Of a stretch of 13,142 nucleotides of DNA, positions 1-6,816 are shown piece by piece; the stretch's first letter is position 1; every line of letters begins with the position of its first letter. This DNA comes from Chloroflexota bacterium (GTDB lineage Bacteria; Chloroflexota; Anaerolineae; Aggregatilineales; Phototrophicaceae), in assembly GCA_026706395.1 (NCBI GenBank), contig JAPOYU010000087.1, positions 1-13,142 on the forward strand, in the 5' to 3' direction. A program made the position numbers and the translations under genes. Under the pieces are notes generated by a model that was given only the letters and a program-made list of their open reading frames with translations, ran no database searches and was not told where the DNA came from.

Positions 1-975
1 GTTGGAAGCCGCCGCCTGTTCGGCGGTCTCGAAGGCATTGATCGCGGCCAGGGTATCGCCTTCTGACAGCAAGAAATAGGCGATGAACCCATCGCTGTCA
101 CGCAAGATGGGCAGGAAGCCATCGGCAGTGAGCCGTGCGATGGTATCCATGTCCTGCGGATCAACGCCGTCGTAGATGCGGATGCTGGCGAAGACCGGTT
201 GGTCGTCGATTAAATTGGCGCCGTCGTTGAGGTCCGCCAGCACGGCGATGCCCACGCGGCCGCTGGTAATGGTGGGATTGTTCGGCAGGTACGCGGTCAG
301 ATTCTCGGCGACAAAATCACGCGCTTTTTCGTTTGAGGCCAGGGCAGACTCTTCGGTATCGAAGATGCTAATCGCCGCCAGCGCCCCAGCGTCGTTGTTC
401 GTCAGATAATAGCCGAAGAAGCCATCGGACTCGCGCATAATTGGCAGGAAGCCGTCTTCGACGATGGCGACAAATTCGTCCATATCGTCGGCCGCGAAGC
501 CGTCGTAGATGCGTACGCTAGCATGCAATTGGCTGACATCGCCTCCGCCCATGCCATCCAGCAACTCGACGAAGCCTATATCGACCAACCCTTCTACGAT
601 TGTGGGCGGATTAGGAAGGAGAGGAAGCAAGTTTGCCTGCACGAAGTCGCGCGCTAGCTCAGCGGACGCCGTAGCTTGTTCTTGTGTCTCGAAGACGCTG
701 AAAGCGACGCCCGTTCCATCTGTGGGATAAACGACATAATAGGCGATGAAGCCTTCGCTACCGCTGATTATCGGAACGAAGCCTTCGCGCGTGATTCGTT
801 CTGCTTCTGCCAGGTCTGCTGGATCCACTCCGTCATAGTGGCGGACGCTGATGAAGACGCTGTCTTCCATCGTGTCTTGCGCGACAGCCGCGAATGGCAT
901 GGCCATCAGCAAGAGAACAGTCAGAGCAAACACAATTCTCAAACTTATTGCTGCGCGTTGATACGTTTTCCGCAC
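1..975 (-). CDS. Exported protein of tandem ABM-like (dimeric alpha-beta barrel) repeats, C-terminus outside window
   Basis: The frame is open for 325 codons from a GTG at 975 to the window edge, with a perfect AGGAGGA 5 bases upstream. Residues 1-33 form a signal peptide: basic start (RKTYQR), hydrophobic core, and AVA-QD cleavage site. Three similar units follow, at about 38-138, 150-248 and 260-325 (cut). Each runs S-[VI]-R-x-Y-D-G, then a helix, G-F-[VL]-P-I, a D/E-G-F-[IF]-[AG]-Y strand, F-[ED]-T, and a helix ending in ARDF in the first two units. This layout is like ABM/dimeric ferredoxin-like stress domains, but I assign that by pattern only. No lipobox or membrane anchor is visible. 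Its function is unknown; a periplasmic or secreted role is inferred from the signal peptide. A 216-base open frame over the same start region (833-1048, minus) is a shadow, because only the GTG frame has the signal peptide and repeats. Confidence 0.85.
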   Translation of the reverse strand, partial: MRKTYQRAAISLRIVFALTVLLLMAMPFAAVAQDTMEDSVFISVRHYDGVDPADLAEAERITREGFVPIISGSEGFIAYYVVYPTDGTGVAFSVFETQEQATASAELARDFVQANLLPLLPNPPTIVEGLVDIGFVELLDGMGGGDVSQLHASVRIYDGFAADDMDEFVAIVEDGFLPIMRESDGFFGYYLTNNDAGALAAISIFDTEESALASNEKARDFVAENLTAYLPNNPTITSGRVGIAVLADLNDGANLIDDQPVFASIRIYDGVDPQDMDTIARLTADGFLPILRDSDGFIAYFLLSEGDTLAAINAFETAEQAAASN

Positions 976-980
976 GATAT

Positions 981-987
981 TCCTCCT
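981..987 (-). promoter_or_regulatory. Ribosome binding site that fixes a GTG start
   Basis: AGGAGGA lies 5 bases before the GTG at 975-973 on the minus strand. It selects the GTG over the ATG of an overlapping frame further upstream. Confidence 0.85.
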
Positions 988-1059
988 GGTGGAATGGATC
1001 AATAATGTAGTCTGGGATGCTCAGCCATGCTCGTGTTAAGACTTGCATCTAAGTATCAG

Positions 1060-1087
1060 TCTATAATTCTTTTCGTCCCCAAGTCAA
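1060..1087 (-). promoter_or_regulatory. Candidate sigma-70-type promoter for the repeat protein
   Basis: On the minus strand TTGACT (1087-1082) is followed after 16 bases by TATAGA (1065-1060). Transcription would begin near 1053 and give a leader of about 75 bases. The AT-rich surroundings contrast with the coding DNA on either side. The rest of 976-1219 shows no gene. Confidence 0.55.
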
Positions 1088-1219
1088 TCTGATAGGCATT
1101 GAAAGAGAGATAATTATCAGCAGACTATATCGAAATTTAACGCGCTAAAGCCTCACCTAAAAGGGTAGTTGCGCGTTCAAACCAGTCTGCCTTTCGCGCT
1201 TTAGTGAATATGATTCCGC

Positions 1220-2230
1220 CTATAGACGGACAACCTCGCCAGTGCGGCTGCTCTCGAGCGCCGCATCGACGATTCGCATGTTGACCAGACCTTCCGCCGC
1301 GCCGGGGTTTGGCGTCCGGTCAGCGCGAATGCAGTCGATAAAGTGAGCCAGCTGCCGGTCATACATCTCCTGCGGGCAATGCTCCTCGCGGACGGACGGG
1401 TAGCCCGGGTCGACCATCTCGACCGTCTCCGCCTCGCGATCCGGGATTTCTAGCCGTGTGGGAAACAGTTGGCCGAATCCAGCGGACCCATAGAGCTGCG
1501 TGCTCGCTTCCGGGCCATCAGCATGGGGCCACCACCAGCCGGATTCGACGATTGACGCCGCGCCGTTAGCCCAGTTGATCCATATCGTTCCGTTGTCATC
1601 GACATCGTAATCGGTATAGTCGGTCGCGATCCTGGCGTAGACGCTGACCGGCTGCGGGTCGCCCAGCAAGTAGCGCGCGGTGTCGATGGCGTGGATGCCC
1701 ATATCGGCCAGAGCGCCGCCGCCGGCGTACCGCGCCTCGACAAACCAGCCGCCCGGTCCCCAATTCACATGGACGCCATAGCCCCGGGTGCGCAAGACTT
1801 CACCCAGCGCGCCCGCGTCGATCTGCCGCTTCAGCCAGTTGACTTCTTCGTCAAAGCGCCAGCAATGCGCCACCATCAGCTTCGCGCCCGATGCTGCGCT
1901 CGCACTCTGCATCGCCGCGGCTTCGGTCGCGTCAAGCGCCATCGGCTTCTCCACCAGGACATGCACGCCGGCTTCCAATGCCGCGATCGCCTGTGGCGCA
2001 TGCAAGTAATTCGGCGTATTGACGCTCAAAATGTCCACATCGCCGTCGGCAAGCAAGCCCTGAACATCGGCGTATTGCCGCTCGATGCCGAATCGCGCCG
2101 CGTACTCCGCCATCGATTCGGGACGATGATTGACGATGCCGACCAATTCCAAGCCCTCCAGGCTCTGCGCCGCCCGCGCATGCACTCCCGCGGCATGGCC
2201 CGCCCCGGTGAAAGCGATTTTCAGCGTCAT
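1220..2230 (-). CDS. Gfo/Idh/MocA-family NAD(P)-dependent oxidoreductase
   Basis: The 336-residue product has the usual length and layout of the family. An N-terminal Rossmann fold opens with a glycine-rich loop (residues 7-15, TGAGHAAGV). The strand VLVEKPMAL (91-99) carries the EKP lysine that is catalytic in this family. The C-terminal alpha/beta domain has AHCWRF (121-126) and GGGALADMGIHAID (170-183), where the family active-site Asp and His lie. Members oxidise or reduce hydroxyl groups of sugars, inositols and similar cyclic polyols; the substrate here cannot be read from sequence. The ATG at 2230 has AGGGAGGT 8 bases upstream. It is transcribed away from the dehydrogenase-like gene starting at 2370, with 139 bases between, so the two may share control. 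No clear terminator follows the stop. Confidence 0.9.
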   Translation of the reverse strand: MTLKIAFTGAGHAAGVHARAAQSLEGLELVGIVNHRPESMAEYAARFGIERQYADVQGLLADGDVDILSVNTPNYLHAPQAIAALEAGVHVLVEKPMALDATEAAAMQSASAASGAKLMVAHCWRFDEEVNWLKRQIDAGALGEVLRTRGYGVHVNWGPGGWFVEARYAGGGALADMGIHAIDTARYLLGDPQPVSVYARIATDYTDYDVDDNGTIWINWANGAASIVESGWWWPHADGPEASTQLYGSAGFGQLFPTRLEIPDREAETVEMVDPGYPSVREEHCPQEMYDRQLAHFIDCIRADRTPNPGAAEGLVNMRIVDAALESSRTGEVVRL

Positions 2231-2257
2231 GTGGCTCTACCTCCCTGCGCGTTCTTG

Positions 2258-2286
2258 AACTAAGCCCGACCCGTGTATAGCGTCAA
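2258..2286 (-). promoter_or_regulatory. Weak candidate promoter for the oxidoreductase
   Basis: TTGACG (2286-2281, minus) is followed after 17 bases by TTAGTT (2263-2258). The -35 is good and the -10 poor, so this is a tentative call based on spacing and position before the ATG at 2230. Confidence 0.3.
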
Positions 2287-2305
2287 ATTGCGACTTGAGG
2301 CTGCT

Positions 2306-2335
2306 TTGACAGAGGCTTTCGACTGCTGGTATCTT
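2306..2335 (+). promoter_or_regulatory. Promoter for the dehydrogenase-like gene
   Basis: TTGACA (2306-2311) and TATCTT (2330-2335) are 18 bases apart, with TGG just before the -10 (an extended -10). The likely start point is about 25-30 bases before the ATG at 2370, giving a short leader that includes the Shine-Dalgarno GCGAGGGA (2356-2363). Confidence 0.55.
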
Positions 2336-2369
2336 TCTTGCAGTCTAACAGCAAAGCGAGGGATTATAG

Positions 2370-3413
2370 ATGTTTGATCGCCCCGGTTTCACCACAATCT
2401 TCGGTCGCAACCTGATCGCCGAACTGCCCAACATCGCTCATCAACCTTACCTCGTCGTCACGATGGCTGACCTTTGGGATTTGTTCAAGCAGAACTTCGA
2501 CGACAACCTGGCCGGCCCCTATATCGTCAGCACCATTGACGGCGACGACCTGAAAGCGGAAACCGCCCGGCTGCCGCATTGCCGCTCGATTATCGGCTTG
2601 GGCGGCGGGCAGGCGCTGGATGTCGCCAAGTACTTCGCCTGGTCGCTGCAGCTGCCGCTCTTCCAGGTACCGACGTCCATGTCGGTCAACGCTGCTTTCG
2701 GTCACCGCGCCGGGCTGCGCTTCCAAGGCAATGTGCGCTACGTCTGCTGGACCGTGCCGGAGGCGGTCTATGTCGACTTTGACGTGATACAGAACGCGCC
2801 GCCGGCCGTCAATCGCAGCGGCATCTGCGAGATCCTCTGCTATCACACCGCCCATGCCGACTGGCGCTATGCCCAGGATCGCGGGATGGTCGAGGCCAAG
2901 TGGCCCTACGATCAAGCGATGGTCGACGAAGCGCAGGCCGTGATGGCGACCGTGATGGATTCCCTGGACGATATCCGCGCGGTCAACGAGGCGGGCATCC
3001 GCGCCTTGATGCTGGCGAACCGCTGGGGCGGGGCGGCTTTCCACAACCTGGGCTGGAATCCGCGGCCGATAGAAGGCGCCGACCACTTCCTCTTTTACGC
3101 CCTGGAATACCACACCGGAAAAAAATTCATCCACGGGCAGCCGGTCTGCCTCGGCATCTATGTCGGCTCGCTGTTGCACGATGACCGCGCGGCTGAGATG
3201 CTGGACGCCATCGTGCGCGCCGGCGTCGATATCCGCCCCCAAGCGATGGACATCACCTGGGATGATGTGACCCACGCTCTGCTCAACATGCGTGATTTCG
3301 TGCGTCAAGCCGGCTTGTGGTATGGCATCTATCACGACGCCGAAATCGACGCGGCCTTCGCGGATATGGTGCGCGCCAATGTCGAAGCGGCTTACGAGGA
3401 CGTATCGCTTTGA
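2370..3413 (+). CDS. Glycerol-1-phosphate dehydrogenase-like / DHQS-fold NAD(P)-dependent dehydrogenase
   Basis: The 347-residue product shows the nucleotide-binding motif of the sn-glycerol-1-phosphate dehydrogenase/iron alcohol dehydrogenase/dehydroquinate synthase fold: GLGGGQALDVAKY at 76-88, then PTSMS at 101-105. The C-terminal half holds probable metal ligands: E154 in GICEILCYHTAHADW (151-165), H239 in EGADHF and H255 in FIHGQP. In typical members the first ligand is an Asp in a G-D motif and the position after PTSxS is often Asp; here they are Glu and Asn (N107). That suggests a variant branch rather than true archaeal-type G1P dehydrogenase, so the substrate is open. The start has GCGAGGGA 6 bases upstream. 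The downstream dppA starts 69 bases after the stop on the same strand. The minus-strand frame of 366 codons over this gene is a shadow. Confidence 0.8.
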   Translation: MFDRPGFTTIFGRNLIAELPNIAHQPYLVVTMADLWDLFKQNFDDNLAGPYIVSTIDGDDLKAETARLPHCRSIIGLGGGQALDVAKYFAWSLQLPLFQVPTSMSVNAAFGHRAGLRFQGNVRYVCWTVPEAVYVDFDVIQNAPPAVNRSGICEILCYHTAHADWRYAQDRGMVEAKWPYDQAMVDEAQAVMATVMDSLDDIRAVNEAGIRALMLANRWGGAAFHNLGWNPRPIEGADHFLFYALEYHTGKKFIHGQPVCLGIYVGSLLHDDRAAEMLDAIVRAGVDIRPQAMDITWDDVTHALLNMRDFVRQAGLWYGIYHDAEIDAAFADMVRANVEAAYEDVSL

Positions 3414-3427
3414 CCCTGTCGCAGAGC

Positions 3428-3444
3428 GATCTGCGGTACAATCT
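3428..3444 (+). promoter_or_regulatory. Conserved leader motif of the first dppA (possible -10 TACAAT)
   Basis: GATCTGCGGTACAATCT occurs here, 38 bases before the ATG, and again before the second dppA at 4473-4489. TACAAT (3437-3442) could serve as a -10 element. The only nearby -35-like sequence, TTGACC at 3410-3415, is 21 bases away, which is too far for a standard promoter, so the promoter reading is tentative. Confidence 0.4.
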
Positions 3445-3482
3445 TGCGCCAGGCTGATGAACAACCTCGGAGAGGCGGCAAA

Positions 3483-4298
3483 ATGAGAATCCTAATCATG
3501 TGCGATATGGAAGGCGTCAGCGGCATCGTCAGCTGGGATCAGGTCGGCGGCGGCAAAGCCGGCTACCCGGAAGGGCGACAGCTCTATACCGCCGAAGTCA
3601 ATGCGGCGGTGCGGGGCGCGGAGCGGGCGGGCGCGACTGAAATCATCGTCATCGACGGCCATAACGCCGGCGGCGATTGGCGCTACAATTCCCTGCTCAA
3701 GGACATGCTCCATCCGGCCTGCGAATACGTGGCGCACCATACCTGGACGCACTATAGAGAACCGCTGGAGCAAGGCGTCGATGCTTGCCTGATGGTCGGC
3801 TATCACGCGCGCAACCTTACGCCCGACGGTGTCTTGAATCACACTATCGCGCCTTTTACATGTCGCAATCTCTGGTTCAACGATGACCTGGTCGGCGAGA
3901 TCGGCGTTAACGCCGCCTTGTGCGGGCACTATGGCTGCCCTGTGCTGCTGGAAACCGGCGATGTCGCCGCCTGCCGGGAAGCGACCGAACTGCTCGGCGA
4001 CGGACTGACGACCGTAGCGGTCAAGCGCGGACTTTCGAAATTCTCGGCCCGGCAGATCGCGCCGCAGCGAGCCCGTGAAATGATCGAAGAAGCCGCCTAT
4101 CAGACGCTGGGTAACCTAAGCGCTGTCCCGCCTTATGTGCCGGCGTCGCCGGTCACGATCACCGTCGAATTTGGCCAGCGGGACGCCATGAGGGGTTTCC
4201 TGCCGCGCGAAGGCGTCGAGTTGGATCGGTCGGCGCAAAAGATGGTTAGCCGGGCAGACGACTGGCTGACAGCCTGGGACCAGATCTGGCCCTGGTAG
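3483..4298 (+). CDS. dppA: D-aminopeptidase, DppA family (peptidase M55), copy 1
   Basis: This 271-residue zinc peptidase releases N-terminal D-amino acids from peptides, as Bacillus subtilis DppA does, and is probably cytoplasmic because no signal peptide is present. D8 and E10 (CDMEGVSG), H60 (DGHNAGG), H108 (GYHAR) and E139 (GEIGVN) match the known zinc ligands of the family. H120 (LNHT) corresponds to the catalytic histidine. I start at the ATG at 3483, which has GGAGAGG 7 bases upstream and gives MRILIMCDMEG as in the second copy; an ATG 13 codons earlier adds residues with no counterpart. By hand count it is about 85% identical to the second copy, with differences grouped at 123-126 and in the last 85 residues. 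The family usually works as a decamer, and whether the two copies mix is unknown. Confidence 0.93.
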   Translation: MRILIMCDMEGVSGIVSWDQVGGGKAGYPEGRQLYTAEVNAAVRGAERAGATEIIVIDGHNAGGDWRYNSLLKDMLHPACEYVAHHTWTHYREPLEQGVDACLMVGYHARNLTPDGVLNHTIAPFTCRNLWFNDDLVGEIGVNAALCGHYGCPVLLETGDVAACREATELLGDGLTTVAVKRGLSKFSARQIAPQRAREMIEEAAYQTLGNLSAVPPYVPASPVTITVEFGQRDAMRGFLPREGVELDRSAQKMVSRADDWLTAWDQIWPW

Positions 4299-4310
4299 CG
4301 GGAGGGCTTG

Positions 4311-4380
4311 GCCTGCGCCGTCTCCCGCTGTTGCAGCGCTTCTTTATGCGCCTCAATCCACTGAATCTCCGCCATCGCCG
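4311..4380 (-). pseudogene. Remnant of the 3' end of trxB between the two dppA genes
   Basis: Read on the minus strand, this stretch encodes MAEIQWIEAHKEALQQ followed by RETAQA. It aligns without gaps to the last 22 residues of the intact TrxB (MAAIQWLEAHEETLQE, then LEAAPA), with 14 of 22 residues the same. At DNA level 54 of 70 bases match 5359-5428. The TAG stop of trxB is gone, so the frame now runs on antisense into the first dppA. Homology ends near 4380, so only the tail was copied. It is best read as a decaying by-product of the dppA duplication. Confidence 0.8.
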
Positions 4381-4472
4381 AGACCGCGCATCCAGCGTCA
4401 GTTCATTGCGCGGCAGCGCAACCAGCAATCATTCGATGGCCCGCCCTGTGTGGGTCGTCAATTCGGCTAGGT

Positions 4473-4489
4473 GATCTGCGGTACAATCT
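4473..4489 (+). promoter_or_regulatory. Conserved leader motif of the second dppA
   Basis: This is an exact second occurrence of GATCTGCGGTACAATCT, 39 bases before the ATG at 4529. The flanking leader (GAGGCTGATAAA versus CAGGCTGATGAA) also resembles the first copy. No good -35 element is visible at the right distance. Confidence 0.4.
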
Positions 4490-4528
4490 GGCCTGAGGCT
4501 GATAAATATTCATGGGGAGGCAAGGGAC

Positions 4529-5344
4529 ATGCGCATCTTGATAATGTGCGACATGGAAGGCGTCAGCGGCATCGTCACCTGGGACCAGGTCGGCGGCGGC
4601 AAGGCGGGCTACCCCGAAGGGCGGGTGCTCTACACCGCCGAGGTCAACGCGGCCGTGCGCGGCGCGGCTCGAGCGGGCGCCACCCAAATCATCATCATCG
4701 ACGGCCACAACGCCGGCGGCGATTGGCGCTACAACTCGCTGCTCAAGGACATGCTCGACCCGGCTTGCGAGTACGTGGCGCACCACACCTGGACGGACTA
4801 TCGGCTGCCGCTGGAGCAGGGCGTCGACGCCTGCCTGATGGTCGGCTATCACGCGCGCAACAACACGCCCGACGGCGTCTTGAGCCACACCATCTCATCA
4901 GCGCAATGCCGCAATCTCTGGTTCAATGATGAGTTGGTCGGCGAGATCGGCGTCAACGCTGCCCTCTGCGGGCATTATGGCTGCCCGGTGCTGCTGATGA
5001 CCGGTGATGTCGCCGTCTGCCGGGAAGCGACCGAACTGCTCGGCGACGGACTGACGACGGTGGCGGTCAAGCGCGGGCTATCGAAGTATTCCGCCCACCA
5101 GATCGCGCCGCAGCGCGCCCGCCAAATGATCGAAGAAGGCGCCTATCAAGCCTTGCAAGACCTAAGCGCGGTCGCGCCATACGTGCCGTCGTCGCCGGTG
5201 ACGATCACCTACGAATTCGGGCACTACGATACGATGATGAACTACGTGGTCCGCGAGGACGTCGAGTTGGATCAGCCGGCGATGAAAGTGGTCAGTCGCG
5301 CCGATGACTGGCTGACAGCTTGGGACAAGATATGGCCCGTTTAG
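4529..5344 (+). CDS. dppA: D-aminopeptidase, DppA family (peptidase M55), copy 2
   Basis: The 271 residues keep all the zinc and catalytic residues of copy 1 (D8, E10, H60, H108, H120, E139) at identical positions, so it should be active. The ATG at 4529 follows GGGGAGG (4513-4519). The segment just after H120 reads TISSAQ instead of TIAPFT, and the last third differs strongly, for example MMNYVVRED against MRGFLPREG near 236-244. These changes spare the active-site ligands, which suggests a shift in substrate preference or subunit contacts rather than decay. The gene converges on trxB with only 10 bases between stops and no visible terminator. No peptide transporter is in the window, though DppA homologues elsewhere often sit with one. 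Confidence 0.93.
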   Translation: MRILIMCDMEGVSGIVTWDQVGGGKAGYPEGRVLYTAEVNAAVRGAARAGATQIIIIDGHNAGGDWRYNSLLKDMLDPACEYVAHHTWTDYRLPLEQGVDACLMVGYHARNNTPDGVLSHTISSAQCRNLWFNDELVGEIGVNAALCGHYGCPVLLMTGDVAVCREATELLGDGLTTVAVKRGLSKYSAHQIAPQRARQMIEEGAYQALQDLSAVAPYVPSSPVTITYEFGHYDTMMNYVVREDVELDQPAMKVVSRADDWLTAWDKIWPV

Positions 5345-5354
5345 CTTGACCTGA

Positions 5355-6317
5355 CTAAGCCGGCGCCGCCTCCAGCTCCTGCAGAGTCTCCTCATGCGCC
5401 TCCAGCCATTGGATCGCGGCCATCGCCGCTGACGTGCCCTGGCCCACTGAGGTGGCGACCTGCCGCCAGATCTCGTCCTGGATTTCGCCGGCCGCGAAGA
5501 CACCATCCACGTTTGTGCGATAGCGCTGGTCGGTGATGATATAGCCGTTCTCGTTCAGCGCGATCTGATCGCCGAAGACCGCATTGTTCGGGTCGTGCCC
5601 GATGAAGATGAACACGCCTTCGGTCGAATGAATCGTTTCTTCGCCCGTGACGACATCTTTCAGACGCACGGCGTTCACGCTTCCGTCTTCGCCGCCGATG
5701 ATCTCTTCGACAACCGAGTTCCAGGTGAAGCTGATCTTCTCGTTGTTGAAGGCGCGGTTCTGCAATTGCACACCGGCGCGCAGCTCATCCCGCCGGTGGA
5801 TGATGTTGACGCTGGTGGCGAAGCGCGTCAGAAAGATGCCTTCCTCCAGCGCGGAATCGCCGCCGCCGACCACAACGATTTCCTTGCCGCGGAAGAAGAA
5901 GCCATCGCAGGTGCCGCAATAGCTGACGCCGGCGCCGATATAGTCCTCCTCGCCCGGCACGCCCAGCTTGCGCGGATCCGCGCCGATCGTCACGATGACT
6001 GAGTCCGCCAGATATTCGTCGCCCAATGTCTTGACCAGGAAGGGCGAGCCCCTGCTGAAATCGACGCTCTCCACCAGGTCGAATTCGAACTTGGCGCCGA
6101 AGTTCTCGGCGTGCTCCTTCATGCGCTCGACCAATTCAGGACCGCTCAAGCCATCAGGGAATCCGGGATAATTCTCGATCTCATGCGTGATTGCGACCTG
6201 CCCGCCAAGCTGCGCGCCGGCGATGACCACCGGGGCCAGTTGGGCGCGGGCGGTGTAGAGCGCGGCGGTCAAGCCAGCCGGTCCCGAGCCGATGATGACA
6301 ACACGTTCCTTCTTCAT
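5355..6317 (-). CDS. trxB: Thioredoxin-disulfide reductase
   Basis: The 320-residue flavoenzyme, which uses NADPH to reduce thioredoxin, has the normal length. It shows the FAD dinucleotide motif GSGPAG (10-15), the redox pair CGTC (C134, C137; most bacterial enzymes have CATC), the NADPH site GGGDSALEE (151-159), the phosphate-binding HRRDELRA (174-181) and the late FAD motif GVFAAGE (272-278). The last is usually AAGD, so the flavin-contacting Asp is Glu here. The ATG at 6317 has GAGGG 7 bases upstream. It lies 47 bases downstream of the small Cys-rich gene on the same strand and is probably cotranscribed with it. Its 3' end was copied in the neighbouring dppA duplication. Confidence 0.93.
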   Translation of the reverse strand: MKKERVVIIGSGPAGLTAALYTARAQLAPVVIAGAQLGGQVAITHEIENYPGFPDGLSGPELVERMKEHAENFGAKFEFDLVESVDFSRGSPFLVKTLGDEYLADSVIVTIGADPRKLGVPGEEDYIGAGVSYCGTCDGFFFRGKEIVVVGGGDSALEEGIFLTRFATSVNIIHRRDELRAGVQLQNRAFNNEKISFTWNSVVEEIIGGEDGSVNAVRLKDVVTGEETIHSTEGVFIFIGHDPNNAVFGDQIALNENGYIITDQRYRTNVDGVFAAGEIQDEIWRQVATSVGQGTSAAMAAIQWLEAHEETLQELEAAPA

Positions 6318-6364
6318 CTCTTTACCCTCGTCTCGAATATGGTTAATGCTGCGTCAAAGTATCG

Positions 6365-6664
6365 CTAAGAAAGAGATGCATTTTCCAAATCAGCAAAGTC
6401 AAAATCATCCAGCGCATTTTCTTGCCGAATCACCGCCACCAGCGCTTCAAACTCTTCTCGGCAATCGCCCCAGTAGCGCATGAACTTCTGCATTTCCGGC
6501 CAGATCTCGTTTAGGTCAGCGCCGTTCGCCACTTGCTCGGCCAACTGCGTGATCTTCTCGCAGCAGTCATTGCAGTCCATCTTTATCAAGTTTTCGTCGG
6601 CCGGCGCGTTCACAATAAAATCAAACAGTTTTTCCAGTTGGTCGCCATCATGTTGTTCGGACAT
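6365..6664 (-). CDS. Small Cys-containing protein resembling a degenerate zinc-binding anti-sigma (ZAS-like) domain
   Basis: This is a 99-residue acidic soluble protein with the ATG at 6664 and AGGAG 9 bases upstream. It has C31, C34 and C35 (DCNDCCEKI), then a helix (LAEQVANGADLNEIWPEM) and YWGDCREEFEALV with C68. The layout resembles short zinc-finger proteins of the anti-sigma type, in which the second motif is H-x3-C-x2-C. Here the His and first Cys would be F61 and W65, so the classical site is incomplete. The four Cys that remain could still bind metal or form a disulfide. It precedes trxB by 47 bases. A redox role is an inference from that neighbour. No sigma factor gene is next to it. 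Confidence 0.7.
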   Translation of the reverse strand: MSEQHDGDQLEKLFDFIVNAPADENLIKMDCNDCCEKITQLAEQVANGADLNEIWPEMQKFMRYWGDCREEFEALVAVIRQENALDDFDFADLENASLS

Positions 6665-6816
6665 GGTGGTTTTCTCCTGCTTGTCTCACAGGATATGGAC
6701 GAGTGGCGGAGTTGGAATCTTACACCTGTTGCCTCGGTATGCCGTTGGCGTATCGTCGATGAGGGGCGCGGGGGTGAGATTGCTCGCGCGGGACGCCTGC
6801 GAAAATATATAGGAAA

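Larger units (their letters stand above)
3428..4380 (+). repeat. Tandem duplication, copy 1 (leader, dppA, trxB tail)
   Basis: This segment aligns with 4473-5428 at an offset of 1,045-1,048 bases. It includes the shared leader, the whole dppA gene and, after the stop, 70 bases matching the 3' end of trxB. The small offset changes need only a few short insertions or deletions. No homology to the other copy continues into 4381-4472. Confidence 0.85.
4473..5428 (+). repeat. Tandem duplication, copy 2 (leader, dppA, trxB tail)
   Basis: This is the second unit of the duplication described for 3428-4380. Here the trxB tail is part of an intact, converging trxB gene whose stop is 10 bases beyond the dppA stop. 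Confidence 0.85.

Noticed and set aside
1130..1205. Possible long inverted repeat (GCGCTAAAG / GCGCTTTAG) before the repeat-protein promoter
   Set aside because: Only the 6-base CTAAAG/CTTTAG pair is truly complementary, which is not enough for a structure.
3410..3442. TTGACC and TACAAT as a full promoter for the first dppA
   Set aside because: The 21-base spacing is outside the normal 15-19 range, so only the conserved leader motif is reported.
2364..3464. A 366-codon minus-strand open frame opposite the dehydrogenase-like gene
   Set aside because: It is a shadow. The plus-strand frame has recognisable cofactor and metal motifs, a promoter and a Shine-Dalgarno site, while the minus product shows no family features.
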